Source of the DNA: Ketogulonicigenium vulgare WSH-001
Lineage (GTDB): Bacteria; Pseudomonadota; Alphaproteobacteria; Rhodobacterales; Rhodobacteraceae
Length of the DNA: 64,000 nt
Direction of reading: 5' to 3'
Assembly (NCBI RefSeq): GCF_000223375.1
Contig: NC_017384.1
Coordinates: 1,800,501-1,864,500 of the forward strand
Within the stretch, counting starts at the first letter, position 1. Every line of letters starts with the position of its first letter. Of the stretch, positions 21,096-29,763 are shown in pieces. The notes beneath the pieces are model-generated. The model ran no database searches. It had not been told where the DNA came from and saw nothing but the letters and a program-made list of their open reading frames with translations. A program made the position numbers and the translations under genes.

Positions 21096-22328
21096 TCAGC
21101 GCGATGCGCGGATGATCACCGTGCCCGCCAGATCGCGCAGCTCTAGCCCGCCGCTGGCGTCAAAGCTGAACATGACCGTGTCCCGCAGCGCTTTCAAAAA
21201 GCCTTCCTCGCGGTAATCGGCCTGCGCGCCGCAGATTTTCAGCGTCGACGCCAGATGCCCCATCGAGATTGCCTCGCCGCCAATCTCGTAAGATCCGATG
21301 AAATTGTTGCAAAATGACTGGCCGCTGACACTGCCATCGGCGGCAAAGCGGATCAGCCCATCGCCATCGCTGGGCACGCCCAGATCGTTCAGATCGGTCA
21401 CGCGCCATGTCTCGCCCTGCAGTAAGCTGGCCGGATTGCCGCCGCATCCTTGCAGCACCGTGCCATCGCCAAGGGTCAGGCTGACCGTTTCAGGATGCGG
21501 CATGCCGGTCGCATTGTCATAGCAAACCTCAGGCGCGGCACGCAGTTGCATCTCGGGATTGCTGATCGCCCAGACCACCGCGCCCTGTTGCCAGGTGGGT
21601 TCGGGCAGCACACCGATCACGTCATCCTCATCCATGCGGGTCAGCGTGTAATTGTCGCCGGTGATCTCGATCAGCCAGCCCGGCTCGAACCCGCTGGCAC
21701 GCCACGGGGCAGCCTGCGCATCCGCGACAACCGCGCATTCGCTGAGGATGCCGTCCATGCGCATCGTGGCATTGTCACCCTTGTTCCAAAAGAACGTCTG
21801 ATCGGGATTATCGGGATCGGCGAATTTCGCACCCGAGGCGGCGATCACTTGCGGCATGATCCGCTGGCTGCCATCCTCGCGCGTGATGACGATCGTGTCG
21901 TTCACGAAACCCGCGCTGATGATCTCGCCCTCGCAGTTAAAGGACGAGGTGAACCCCGCCGCAACAAAAGGCGCAGCTTGCAGCGTGCCAAGCGCGATAT
22001 CATCGCCGCCCAACGGCAGATCCACACTGGGCGCCAGCCAACGCACCTGCCCCTCGAATGCGATAGACACGGTCAGGCGCGCAGTGACATCATCGGGGAT
22101 CTCAAGCGTGAAGGGCAGCGGCACCTGCGCGCCGCCGGTGGGCTGGTTATATTGCGCCAGCAGCACATCATGCGGACCGCGCACCTCGGCACGCACCTGG
22201 GCGACCTCGGGCAGCGCGATACGTTGCAGATAGGCGATCTCGCCAGTGATGGTACGGGTCTCTTGGGCCATCGCGGGCAAGGCGGTGCTTGCGGCAAGTA
22301 GAATGGCCAGAGCAATCTTTTGGGTCAT
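21096..22328 (-). CDS. Secreted four-domain protein: YbaY, MliC-like, COG3650-like and META domains
   Basis: A 410-residue exported protein with a signal peptide ending ALPAMAQ near residue 22 and no lipobox. Four small envelope domains follow: a YbaY-like beta domain (about 24-118, starting RTITGEIAYLQRIALPEVAQ); an MliC/lysozyme-inhibitor-like domain (about 122-190) with FNCEGE, ASGAKF and FFWNKGDNATM; a region like COG3650 (about 197-285) with CYDNATGMPHPETVSLTLGD and GCGG; and a C-terminal META/HslJ-like domain (about 290-405) with FAADGSVSGQSFCNNF. Such domains are linked to envelope stress and lysozyme resistance, so a periplasmic protective role is an inference. The start is ATG 22328 after a possible upstream ATG at 22361. 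Confidence 0.85.
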   Translation of the reverse strand: MTQKIALAILLAASTALPAMAQETRTITGEIAYLQRIALPEVAQVRAEVRGPHDVLLAQYNQPTGGAQVPLPFTLEIPDDVTARLTVSIAFEGQVRWLAPSVDLPLGGDDIALGTLQAAPFVAAGFTSSFNCEGEIISAGFVNDTIVITREDGSQRIMPQVIAASGAKFADPDNPDQTFFWNKGDNATMRMDGILSECAVVADAQAAPWRASGFEPGWLIEITGDNYTLTRMDEDDVIGVLPEPTWQQGAVVWAISNPEMQLRAAPEVCYDNATGMPHPETVSLTLGDGTVLQGCGGNPASLLQGETWRVTDLNDLGVPSDGDGLIRFAADGSVSGQSFCNNFIGSYEIGGEAISMGHLASTLKICGAQADYREEGFLKALRDTVMFSFDASGGLELRDLAGTVIIRASR

Positions 22329-22393
22329 TACGACTCCCCTCGACTTTGCTGGCGCCAGCATAGCGCACGCGCGGGCGGCGAATAGCGAAAACG

Positions 22394-22420
22394 CAAAAGG
22401 GACGCCAAAGCGCCCCTTTC
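22394..22420 (-). terminator. Rho-independent terminator of the 5'-nucleotidase gene
   Basis: Read on the minus strand, GAAAGGGGCGC, a TTTG loop, then GCGTCCCTTTT: a GC-rich stem with one imperfect position and a T-run, about 30 nt past the nucleotidase stop. Confidence 0.7.
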
Positions 22421-22448
22421 ACTTATTTATAACAATGCCTTATGCGGA

Positions 22449-24020
22449 TCACTTCACAGTGATACGGCCATCGACATAGGGTTGATACGGGCCGCTGGCG
22501 ACCAGATATTCCACCACAACATCGGCCAGATCGGGACCAAAGTCATAGGCATTCTCGGCCGTAACAAAGGCCGCAAAGCCGTCGCCGCCGTTACGCACAT
22601 AGTTATTGGTCACCGCGCCATAGGTCGCTGCCAGATCAATCGGCACCCATTCGTCAGCCTCTTGCACCAGCACATCCGAAATACGGCTGCCTGCGGGGGC
22701 GGCAGGATCAACCGTGTATTTCAGACCGGCAACCTGCAGGAAACGACCCGCGACATCTTCCATCTGGCTTGCACCATTTTCCAGCGCATCAACAATGCCC
22801 TGGCCCGTGGTGGTAAAGGTCGCCAGCGTGTTTTGGAACGGCAGCACGGTCAGCACTTCGCCCATGGTGACTTCGCCTGCGTCGATGCTGGCCCGCAGAC
22901 CGCCCGAGTTTGCAAGGCTGATGGTGACACCCTGACCGGCCACACGCGCCAGCTGCGCATCGGCCACCAGATTGCCCATCGAGCATTCTTGCAGACGGCA
23001 GACGTTCCGGTCACCGTTGATCTCGCCACCACTTTGCGCGACGATCTCGTTGCGGATTTCGTCCAGCGGGATCGCAAGCTCGGCGATGCGGGCGACCACG
23101 GTCTCGTCTTCAGGCACTTCATTGTTGATCAGCAGCGGCTCGCCCACGGCGGTGACGATTTCGCCCGCATCGTTAAACGTCACGTTCAGCTCGCCCAGGA
23201 ACTTGCCATAGGCATAGGCCTGCACGATGGCGGTATTGCCGACCATCACCGGATAGGGGCCTTTGGCGCCCTCGATCGTGTTCGACAGCAGCGAATTGTC
23301 GTGACCGCCCACGATCACGTCAATGCCCGTCACGCGCGCGGCGACATCCATATCGACGTTCAGACCCGAGTGCGACAGCAGGACGATCTTATTGATCCCC
23401 TCGGCGGTCAGTTGATCGACCTGTTCTTGCACGGATTCGGCGGGGTCGGTGAAGATGACATTGGGGCCGGGGCTTGCCAGCTCGTGCGTGTCATGCGGGG
23501 TCAGGCCGATCAGGCCGATCCGCTCGCCGCCCACTTCGACAATGGTCGATTTCTGGATGCTGCCCGCCAGCTCTGGCTCTTGCGAAATATCGGCATTCGA
23601 CATCAGGATCGGGAAATCGACAGCCGCCACGAAATCACGCAGAACTTCGGGGCCGTCATCGAATTCGTGGTTGCCGACCGTCATGGCTGTATAGCCCAGC
23701 TGGTTCATGAATTCAGCGGCAACGGCGCCTTTGTAATAGGTGTAGAACAGCGTGCCTTGGAATTGATCGCCCCCATCCACAAGGATCGAGTTTTCGGCGC
23801 GCGCCCGGGCATCTGCCACGGCATTTACCAGACGCGCGGTGCCACCAAAGCAGCTACCCTCGGTGTTCGCAGCCGCAGAACAGGTCGAATCCGAGCTGGA
23901 AATCGGCTCATAGCGGGCGTGGAAGTCGTTGGTGTGCAGGATCGTCAGCGTGAAATCTGCCTGTGCGGCGGTGGCGCTGATCGCCAGCACAGCCGCGCCG
24001 GAAAGGAAACGGGCCAGCAT
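22449..24020 (-). CDS. Periplasmic 5'-nucleotidase / 2',3'-cyclic phosphodiesterase family (UshA-like)
   Basis: A secreted metallophosphoesterase that most likely releases phosphate and nucleosides from extracellular nucleotides. From ATG 24020 (GGAGAA ribosome site) it has 523 residues with signal peptide MLARFLSGAAVLAISATAAQ then AD. The N-terminal metallophosphatase domain has the metal-binding motifs ILHTNDFHARYEP, LVDGGDQFQGTLF, GNHEFDDG, LLSHSGLNVD and VGGHDN. The C-terminal 5'-nucleotidase domain has QECSMGNLVADA and NSGGLRASIDAGEVT, which bind substrate. Two cysteines near CSAANTEGSC may form a disulfide. An upstream extension to 24095 would displace the signal peptide. Confidence 0.92.
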   Translation of the reverse strand: MLARFLSGAAVLAISATAAQADFTLTILHTNDFHARYEPISSSDSTCSAAANTEGSCFGGTARLVNAVADARARAENSILVDGGDQFQGTLFYTYYKGAVAAEFMNQLGYTAMTVGNHEFDDGPEVLRDFVAAVDFPILMSNADISQEPELAGSIQKSTIVEVGGERIGLIGLTPHDTHELASPGPNVIFTDPAESVQEQVDQLTAEGINKIVLLSHSGLNVDMDVAARVTGIDVIVGGHDNSLLSNTIEGAKGPYPVMVGNTAIVQAYAYGKFLGELNVTFNDAGEIVTAVGEPLLINNEVPEDETVVARIAELAIPLDEIRNEIVAQSGGEINGDRNVCRLQECSMGNLVADAQLARVAGQGVTISLANSGGLRASIDAGEVTMGEVLTVLPFQNTLATFTTTGQGIVDALENGASQMEDVAGRFLQVAGLKYTVDPAAPAGSRISDVLVQEADEWVPIDLAATYGAVTNNYVRNGGDGFAAFVTAENAYDFGPDLADVVVEYLVASGPYQPYVDGRITVK

Positions 24021-24175
24021 TTTTATTCTCCCTATATGACTGGGGCTATCGTGGCGTATGAACACGCGGACTGTCAAAGCCTGCGGTTGGAACAACTGGT
24101 AAAAAACGTAAGTGACAGGGTTACGACGCTTAAGGCTTGACCACTGCGCCGCGCCCGCGCATCAGGAAAGGCATC

Positions 24176-24505
24176 ATGTTGATCTATAAAATTCTTCGCT
24201 CTGACGAATGGGCGGCCTTGCAGGCTGCTGGTGAAACCCTTGGCGCGCCGGTCGATCTGGCCGACGGCTATATCCATTTCTCGACCGCCGAGACCGTCGC
24301 CGCCACGGCCGCGAAATATTTCACGGATGAGACCGGCCTATGGCTGCTGGCCGTCGATGTGGACGCCTGCGGCGCGGCCCTGAAATGGGAACCCGCGCGC
24401 GATACGCTGTTCCCCCATCTTTACCGCAGCCTGTCGCTGGCCGAGGTGGTCTGGGCCAAGCCCCTGCCCCTTGGCGATGACGGCCATATTTTTCCGGAGC
24501 TTTAA
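24176..24505 (+). CDS. DUF952 family protein
   Basis: A 109-residue cytosolic protein of DUF952, function unknown. Family features seen are the start [37 protein letters not shown] and the C-terminal [19 protein letters not shown]. The ATG at 24176 has AGGAAAGG upstream; the reading from 24137 adds a non-conserved 13-residue leader. Its stop overlaps the pyrD start by one base (TAATG), so the two are translationally coupled. Confidence 0.9.
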   Translation: MLIYKILRSDEWAALQAAGETLGAPVDLADGYIHFSTAETVAATAAKYFTDETGLWLLAVDVDACGAALKWEPARDTLFPHLYRSLSLAEVVWAKPLPLGDDGHIFPEL

Positions 24506-25557
24506 TGCGCGCCCTTGAGACCCTTGGCCTTGGCCTGATGCGCCAATGTGACCCCGAACTTGCCCACCGCGCCGCACTGGTCGCGCTGCAACTGGGCCTT
24601 GGCCCCAAAGGCGGGCCGGTGACCACGCCGCGCCTGGCGACCACGGTTGCAGGCTTGCCTCTGCCCAATCCGCTGGGGCTGGCCGCTGGCATGGATAAAA
24701 ACGCCACCGCCCTTGCGCCCCTGTCGCAAAGCGCCTTTGGCTTTTTGGAAGTCGGCGCCATCACCCCGCGCGCCCAACCCGGCAACGACAAACCCCGCCT
24801 GTTCCGCCTGACCGAGGACAGCGCCGCCATCAACCGTTTCGGTTTTAATAACGAGGGGATGGAGGCCGCCGCCCAGCGCTTGGCCCACCGTCCCTCGGGC
24901 GCCGTCATTGGGTTGAACCTTGGTGCGAATAAGGATTCGGATGACCGCGCCAGCGATTTTGCGCGCGTGCTGACTCATTGCGGTGCGCATCTGGATTTCG
25001 CGACGGTGAATGTTTCCTCGCCCAACACCGAAAAGCTGCGCGATCTGCAGGGGCGTGCGGCACTGTCGGCGCTGCTGCACGGCGTGATGGCCGCGAATGC
25101 GGGCCTTGCCCGCCCGCTGCCGATCTTCCTGAAGATCGCCCCCGACCTGACCGAGGATGAACTGGCCGATATCGCCACCGTGGCGGGCGAGGTGGGCCTG
25201 TCGGCAATCATCGCGACCAACACCACCCTGTCGCGCGAGGGGCTGAAAAGTCGCCATGCTGCGGAAAAAGGCGGCCTCTCGGGCGCGCCGCTGTTCGAGA
25301 AATCGACCCGCGTGCTTGCCCGCCTGTCCACCATGACCGATCTGCCGCTGATTGGCGTCGGCGGCGTCGCCACAGGCGCGCAGGCCTATGCAAAGATCCG
25401 CGCGGGGGCATCCGCCGTGCAGCTTTACACCGCGCTGGTTTACGGCGGCATCTCGATGGTGGCGGATATTGCCCGCGATCTGGATGCGCTGCTGGCGCGC
25501 GACGGCTTTGCCAATGTGGCCGATGCCGTGGGCACCGGCCGCGCCGAATGGCTTTAA
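24505..25557 (+). CDS. pyrD: Dihydroorotate dehydrogenase (quinone), class 2
   Basis: Membrane-associated flavoprotein of pyrimidine biosynthesis that oxidises dihydroorotate to orotate and passes electrons to quinone. The 350-residue product has the N-terminal helical extension typical of class 2, then an FMN-binding barrel with [13 protein letters not shown], the catalytic Ser region [38 protein letters not shown] and [10 protein letters not shown]. It follows the DUF952 gene with a one-base overlap and converges with the thioesterase pair. Confidence 0.97.
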   Translation: MRALETLGLGLMRQCDPELAHRAALVALQLGLGPKGGPVTTPRLATTVAGLPLPNPLGLAAGMDKNATALAPLSQSAFGFLEVGAITPRAQPGNDKPRLFRLTEDSAAINRFGFNNEGMEAAAQRLAHRPSGAVIGLNLGANKDSDDRASDFARVLTHCGAHLDFATVNVSSPNTEKLRDLQGRAALSALLHGVMAANAGLARPLPIFLKIAPDLTEDELADIATVAGEVGLSAIIATNTTLSREGLKSRHAAEKGGLSGAPLFEKSTRVLARLSTMTDLPLIGVGGVATGAQAYAKIRAGASAVQLYTALVYGGISMVADIARDLDALLARDGFANVADAVGTGRAEWL

Positions 25558-25567
25558 ACTTCGGGCG

Positions 25568-26002
25568 TTAGGATTCGGGCATCAGGAAATGCCCGATCGC
25601 CTGCGCAAAGGGACGTGATTCGTCCTCTTGCCAGGCGGCGACCGATAGGGTGGCATAACGCCGCCCCGCCCGCGTGATGCGCGCGCGGGCATAGGCGTCC
25701 AGTTGCAGCCCCGGACGCAGATAATCCACAGACAGATCGATCGTGCGCGGCCATTCCAACGGCTGCGCGCCCGTCGTCTCGGCCATCTGACCGGCGGTTG
25801 CCTGCATCAATGTCGCCAGCGCCGTGACCTCTAGAAACGCCAGTGAAACCCCGCCATGCAGCGCAGGCGGCGTCGGCACGCCGATCAATTCTTCGCGATA
25901 AGGCAGCAGCCCGATGGGCGCTGCATCTTGCCACATCAGACGCACACCCAGGAATTGGGCATAGGGCACGGCGACAAGCGCCTCATCCAACCAATGGCTC
26001 AT
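25568..26002 (-). CDS. PaaI-type hot-dog thioesterase (second of pair)
   Basis: A 144-residue hot-dog-fold protein of the PaaI / acyl-CoA thioesterase group, cleaving CoA thioesters in the cytosol. The active-site-like segment is PTPPALHGGVSLAFLEVTAL near residues 42-61, and the strand WPRTIDLSVDYLRPG follows. The ATG overlaps the stop of the upstream thioesterase gene by 4 nt. The two proteins are clearly related and may form a heteromer, which is inference. Confidence 0.88.
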   Translation of the reverse strand: MSHWLDEALVAVPYAQFLGVRLMWQDAAPIGLLPYREELIGVPTPPALHGGVSLAFLEVTALATLMQATAGQMAETTGAQPLEWPRTIDLSVDYLRPGLQLDAYARARITRAGRRYATLSVAAWQEDESRPFAQAIGHFLMPES

Positions 26003-26448
26003 TTACCACCCTCGCGCATGACGGCGGTAAAGACCGCCTTGGCCGTCGTCACAGGCACCGATTTATCCGCATCAAAGGCCCGCGCCTCGACAAAAGCGAC
26101 CGAACGCGTCACTTGCAGCACCCGCGCCTCGACCGTGATATCTTGGCCCGGCGTCGCGTCGCGGAGGTAATCCAGCCGCAAATCCAGCGTTGCTGTCACG
26201 CCGCCAATGCGCGGATCACTAAAACTTGCGACACCGCAGCAGGTGTCGATCAGCGTCGCAATCGGCCCGTTATGCAGCACGCCGCTGGCCGCATCACGTG
26301 CCAAATGCGCCGCATAGGGCAGCCGCATCTGCGCCATGCCGTGGCCAATCGCCTCGATCTGCAGTTGCAGCGCCGCCGCCTGCGGCAGCGATGTCACAAA
26401 ATTCTGTGCCATTGCGATGAAATCTGTCGTGGCGTCTGCTGCTGCCAT
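25999..26448 (-). CDS. PaaI-type hot-dog thioesterase (first of pair)
   Basis: A 149-residue paralogue of the neighbouring thioesterase. The motif ASGVLHNGPIATLIDTCCG (about residues 52-70) corresponds to the HGG-type active site with HNGP; the next strand is LDLRLDYLRDATPG. It is the promoter-proximal gene, divergent from the MerR gene with about 140 nt between them. Substrate unknown. Confidence 0.88.
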   Translation of the reverse strand: MAAADATTDFIAMAQNFVTSLPQAAALQLQIEAIGHGMAQMRLPYAAHLARDAASGVLHNGPIATLIDTCCGVASFSDPRIGGVTATLDLRLDYLRDATPGQDITVEARVLQVTRSVAFVEARAFDADKSVPVTTAKAVFTAVMREGGK

Positions 26449-26590
26449 CCCCTGCCCCTTGGTTGGTGTTCACCGCAAGATCAACCAGCATGGGCGCAGG
26501 TTCAACCCAATGATCTGCCCCTGCACTCTTGCCGTGGGGCGCTGAAATTATTACGTTACGTCGCCATAAGCCCGTCGTCAAAGTTTTGCC

Positions 26591-26968
26591 ATGAACGCCA
26601 TCATTGAACGTCTGAATTTGAAAGAAATGTGTGCGGCCTTTGCCGTCACGCCGCGCACTTTGCGCTATTACGAATATATCGAGCTGCTTTCCCCCGAAAA
26701 GCAGGGCCGCAACCGTTTCTATGGTGCGCGCGAACAGGCGCGGATGAAACTGATCATGCGCGGCCGCAAATTCGGCTTTAGCCTTGAGGATATCCGCCGC
26801 TGGCTGCTGCTGTACGACCAAGAGGGGATCGAGGCACAGCTGCGCAAATGGTATGAGGCCGCCGACAGCCAGCTTGCCGCACTCGAGGAGCGCCGCAAGC
26901 AATTAGAGAGCACGATTCGTGAATTGCGCACCCTTCGGAACCGCTCGCAGACCATGCTGAAACCCTAA
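26591..26968 (+). CDS. MerR family transcriptional regulator (first of pair)
   Basis: A 125-residue DNA-binding protein with the MerR winged helix-turn-helix at its N-terminus (MCAAFAVTPRTLRYYEYIEL) followed by KLIMRGRKFGFSLEDIRRWL and a C-terminal coiled coil for dimerisation (AALEERRKQLESTIRELRTL). It lacks an obvious metal- or ligand-binding cysteine set. It is divergent from the thioesterase pair and 213 nt upstream of a paralogue. ACGTTACGT at about 26553 in the divergent region is a possible operator, which is inference. Confidence 0.9.
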   Translation: MNAIIERLNLKEMCAAFAVTPRTLRYYEYIELLSPEKQGRNRFYGAREQARMKLIMRGRKFGFSLEDIRRWLLLYDQEGIEAQLRKWYEAADSQLAALEERRKQLESTIRELRTLRNRSQTMLKP

Positions 26969-27181
26969 AGTGGCAAAAAGCCGCGATGACCCTGCTGGAA
27001 CCAGTTGTGTCAAAAAAAGTTTTAGTCTATCCGCCCCCCTCATCGCACCGGCCTGCCCGGACAACGCCGCGACCTGATTGGTAACGCTGCGGTCTGATCC
27101 GCCGGTGCATCCCACCGCTTTATGCGAAAACGTTTAACCCCCCGCGCGGGCCCACTCCCGCGTTTGCAAGGTATGACTGCA

Positions 27182-27574
27182 ATGACCGAGACGATGACCA
27201 TCCGCGAGATGTGCGAAGCCTTCGACGTGACCCCGCGTACGCTGCGCTTTTATGAGGCCAAGGAACTGCTGTTCCCGATCCGCCAAGGCACCAAGCGGCT
27301 GTTCACCCGCAGCGACCGCGCCCGTCTGAAACTGATCCTGAAGGGCAAGAAATTCGGCTTTAGCCTGGAAGAAATCCGTCAGCTGCTGGAACTCTATGCG
27401 CTGAACGACAACCAAATGACCCAACTAACCCGCGCGCGCGAACTGGCGCTGGTGCATCTGGCCGAGATGGAAGCCCAGCGCGCAACGCTGGACGCCGCCA
27501 TCGCCGAGCTGCGCGGCGAGATCGCATGGGGCGAGGGCGAGATTGCCGCCCGTAGCACCGCGAACGCGGCCTAA
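27182..27574 (+). CDS. MerR family transcriptional regulator (second of pair)
   Basis: A 130-residue paralogue of the preceding gene: TIREMCEAFDVTPRTLRFYE and LKLILKGKKFGFSLEEIRQL align without gaps with the first copy, with a C-terminal coiled coil ending in a short acidic tail. I chose ATG 27182 (MTETMTIREM), with AAGG 10 nt upstream; ATG at 27173 is too close to that site and ATG at 27122 adds a Pro/Arg-rich leader. Target genes cannot be deduced; the first copy, the thioesterases and itself are candidates. Confidence 0.88.
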   Translation: MTETMTIREMCEAFDVTPRTLRFYEAKELLFPIRQGTKRLFTRSDRARLKLILKGKKFGFSLEEIRQLLELYALNDNQMTQLTRARELALVHLAEMEAQRATLDAAIAELRGEIAWGEGEIAARSTANAA

Positions 27575-27685
27575 GTCCTCATTTTCAATGAATCACGCGA
27601 TGGGGCGGGTCTTTGCGGCAGAGTGCAACTTCTGCCTGTCAAAGCCCGCCCCAAAGCATTATCCTGCCGGAAAAAGAGCAGGTAT

Positions 27686-28600
27686 ATGACGGCGCTGAAG
27701 CAGTACTCGCGGCTAGAATCCTTTGGACTATGGCGCCCGGCCTTGGATGCGCCTGCGCGCAGCGTTGTTGTGTCCTTTGGCAATGCGACCCTTGTTCTCA
27801 GCGATGACAGCGGCCGCCCGCTGACACATTGGTCCTTGCCCGCGATTCGCGCATTGCCGCGCACGGATGACGCAACCGTCAGCTATTCCCCCGATCTGAC
27901 CGGCGATGAACAACTCACGCTGGATGACGCGCTGATGATCGAGGCATTGGCCAAGGTCATGGCCGCCCTTGATGCACCCCAAAAGCGTCGCCTGCCGCTG
28001 CGGCTGTTTGTGCTGGGCAGCCTTGTGACCCTCGCCGTCGCTGTCATGGTGTTCTTGCCGATCCTGGTGCGCAACCAGACGCTCAGCGTGGTGCCGCTGG
28101 CCAAACGGGCCGAGATTGGTGCCACGATCTTGGGTCATATGCAGGCCGAATCCGGCACGAGTTGCCGCGACCCCTTTGGCGTGCGCGCGCTCGATCAGCT
28201 GCGCCGCAATGCGCTGGGGCCCAATTGGCGCGGCCAGATCGTCGTGCTGCCGGGGCCGCCCTTTGCCCCTGCCGTGCTGCCCGGACGCACAATCGTATTG
28301 TCGCAACAGGCGATCACCCGCGCCGCTGATCCGGCCGAACTTGCCGCGCTGGTCATCGCCACAGCCACAGCGCCCACCAGTGCCGATGCGCTGCGCCCGC
28401 TGCTCGAGGATGCAGGCTTTGCCGCCACCGCCAGCCTGCTGACCACCGGCGATCTGCCGCAGGCCCCGATGGTGAACTACGCGCATAAGCTGTTGGAACA
28501 GTCCCTGCCGCCCGTCACCGCAGCAGGCAGCACGCCCGTCGCTGGCGACGTGCTGAATGATAATGATTGGGTGGGGCTTTTGGGTATCTGTAATAACTAG
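27686..28600 (+). CDS. Single-pass membrane protein of unknown function
   Basis: A 304-residue protein I do not recognise. From ATG 27686 (MTALKQYSRLESFGLWRP; AGCAGG upstream) there is a cytoplasmic domain of about 115 residues, then a membrane helix near 122-144 (LFVLGSLVTLAVAVMVFLPI) and an exported domain. The exported part contains VVLPGPPFAPAVLPGRTIVL followed by ADPAELAALVIA, a pattern recalling the region around the active site of M48-type metallopeptidases, but there is no HExxH. It could be a non-catalytic relative; this is inference. It is followed after 30 nt by the converging SPOR gene. Confidence 0.75.
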   Translation: MTALKQYSRLESFGLWRPALDAPARSVVVSFGNATLVLSDDSGRPLTHWSLPAIRALPRTDDATVSYSPDLTGDEQLTLDDALMIEALAKVMAALDAPQKRRLPLRLFVLGSLVTLAVAVMVFLPILVRNQTLSVVPLAKRAEIGATILGHMQAESGTSCRDPFGVRALDQLRRNALGPNWRGQIVVLPGPPFAPAVLPGRTIVLSQQAITRAADPAELAALVIATATAPTSADALRPLLEDAGFAATASLLTTGDLPQAPMVNYAHKLLEQSLPPVTAAGSTPVAGDVLNDNDWVGLLGICNN

Positions 28601-28630
28601 GCCCCAATAACTAGGCGATTGCGGCCTAGG

Positions 28631-29116
28631 TTACTGCGGAATGGCCCCCGGAAAGCCGATCCGGCGCGCGGTCTCTAGCGCCGCTTGCACTTGCGATTGC
28701 CCCGCAAAGGGGCCAGCCGCCACGCCGCGCATCGGCACGCCGTTCACCGTAATATCCGAAAATGCCACCGGCCAACCCTGCGCGCGCAATTGCGCGGCGG
28801 CGCGGGTCGCGTTTTCCGGTGCGGCAAAGGTGCCGACCTGCACGAAACGATCCCCTGCCCGCGCCTGCACTTGCGGCGGAACAACCGCCGGGCGTCGGGG
28901 GGTCGCAGCGGGGGCAACCGGCGCGACAATCGTGGGCGCAGGGCACCACGGCTGACCGTCTGGACCCAGCACCTCGGCCCAGATCACATCTGCCCCAAGG
29001 GTTGCGCGCATCAGCACGCAGCCCTCGGGGGTGATCATATCACGCGGCGGCGCGCCTTCGGCCGCCGCAGACAGCGGCAGGGTCAGCAGCAATGCAAGGA
29101 TCGCCCGCCGCGCCAT
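28631..29116 (-). CDS. SPOR-domain periplasmic protein
   Basis: A 161-residue exported protein with signal peptide MARRAILALLLTLPLSAAA, a middle region with two cysteines and a Pro-rich linker, and a C-terminal SPOR domain of about 75 residues (FVQVGTFAAPENATRAAAQL through QVQAALETARRIGFP). SPOR domains bind denuded peptidoglycan at the septum, so a cell-wall location is likely. ATG 29116 lies 2 nt after the upp stop, so it is the last gene of the nucleoside-salvage operon, an odd partner for those enzymes. Confidence 0.85.
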   Translation of the reverse strand: MARRAILALLLTLPLSAAAEGAPPRDMITPEGCVLMRATLGADVIWAEVLGPDGQPWCPAPTIVAPVAPAATPRRPAVVPPQVQARAGDRFVQVGTFAAPENATRAAAQLRAQGWPVAFSDITVNGVPMRGVAAGPFAGQSQVQAALETARRIGFPGAIPQ

Positions 29117-29118
29117 CG

Positions 29119-29763
29119 TTACTTGGTGCCAAACATGCGGTCGCCCGCATCGCCAAGGCCGGGCACGATATAGCCGTGATCGTCCAGCTTTTCGTCGATC
29201 GCCGCCGTGACGATCGAGACATCCGGATGCACCTCTTGCAGACGCGCGATCCCCTCGGGCGAGGCCAGCAGGCACAGGAAGCGGATGTCCTTCGCACCCG
29301 AGGCTTTCAGCAAATCAATCGCCGCAGCGGTTGAATTGCCGGTCGCCAGCATCGGATCGACCACGATGGTCACGCGGTCCTCCAGCTGCTGCGGCACTTT
29401 ATAGTAATATTGCACCGGCTGCAGCGTCTCGGGGTCGCGGTAAAGGCCGACGAAACCCACGCGCGCGGCGGGGATCAGCTCAAGAATACCATCCATCAGC
29501 CCGTTGCCGGCCCGCAGGATCGAGATCAGCGCCAGCTTTTTGCCGTCGATCGTCGGCGCATCCATCTCTTGGATCGGCGTCTCGATCCGGCGCAGGGTCA
29601 TCGGCAACTCGCGCGTGATCTCATAGGCCAGCAGCAGGCTGATCTCGCGCAGCAGGCGGCGGAAGGATGCGGTCGAGGTCTCTTTCTCGCGCATCAGGGT
29701 CAGTTTGTGCTGCACCAGCGGGTGGTTGACCACGGTAACAGGTGCAAGGGTGGGGGTGGTCAT
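29119..29763 (-). CDS. upp: Uracil phosphoribosyltransferase
   Basis: Pyrimidine salvage enzyme that makes UMP from uracil and PRPP. The 214-residue length is standard. Seen are [20 protein letters not shown], the PRPP loop [20 protein letters not shown] and the uracil-binding C-terminus [18 protein letters not shown]. The start overlaps the add stop by 4 nt. With deoA and cdd it returns uracil from nucleosides to the UMP pool. Confidence 0.97.
   Translation of the reverse strand: MTTPTLAPVTVVNHPLVQHKLTLMREKETSTASFRRLLREISLLLAYEITRELPMTLRRIETPIQEMDAPTIDGKKLALISILRAGNGLMDGILELIPAARVGFVGLYRDPETLQPVQYYYKVPQQLEDRVTIVVDPMLATGNSTAAAIDLLKASGAKDIRFLCLLASPEGIARLQEVHPDVSIVTAAIDEKLDDHGYIVPGLGDAGDRMFGTK

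Noticed and set aside
22482..24140. Plus-strand frame of about 550 codons opposite the 5'-nucleotidase
   Set aside because: Antisense shadow of a gene with clear metal-binding motifs and signal peptide.
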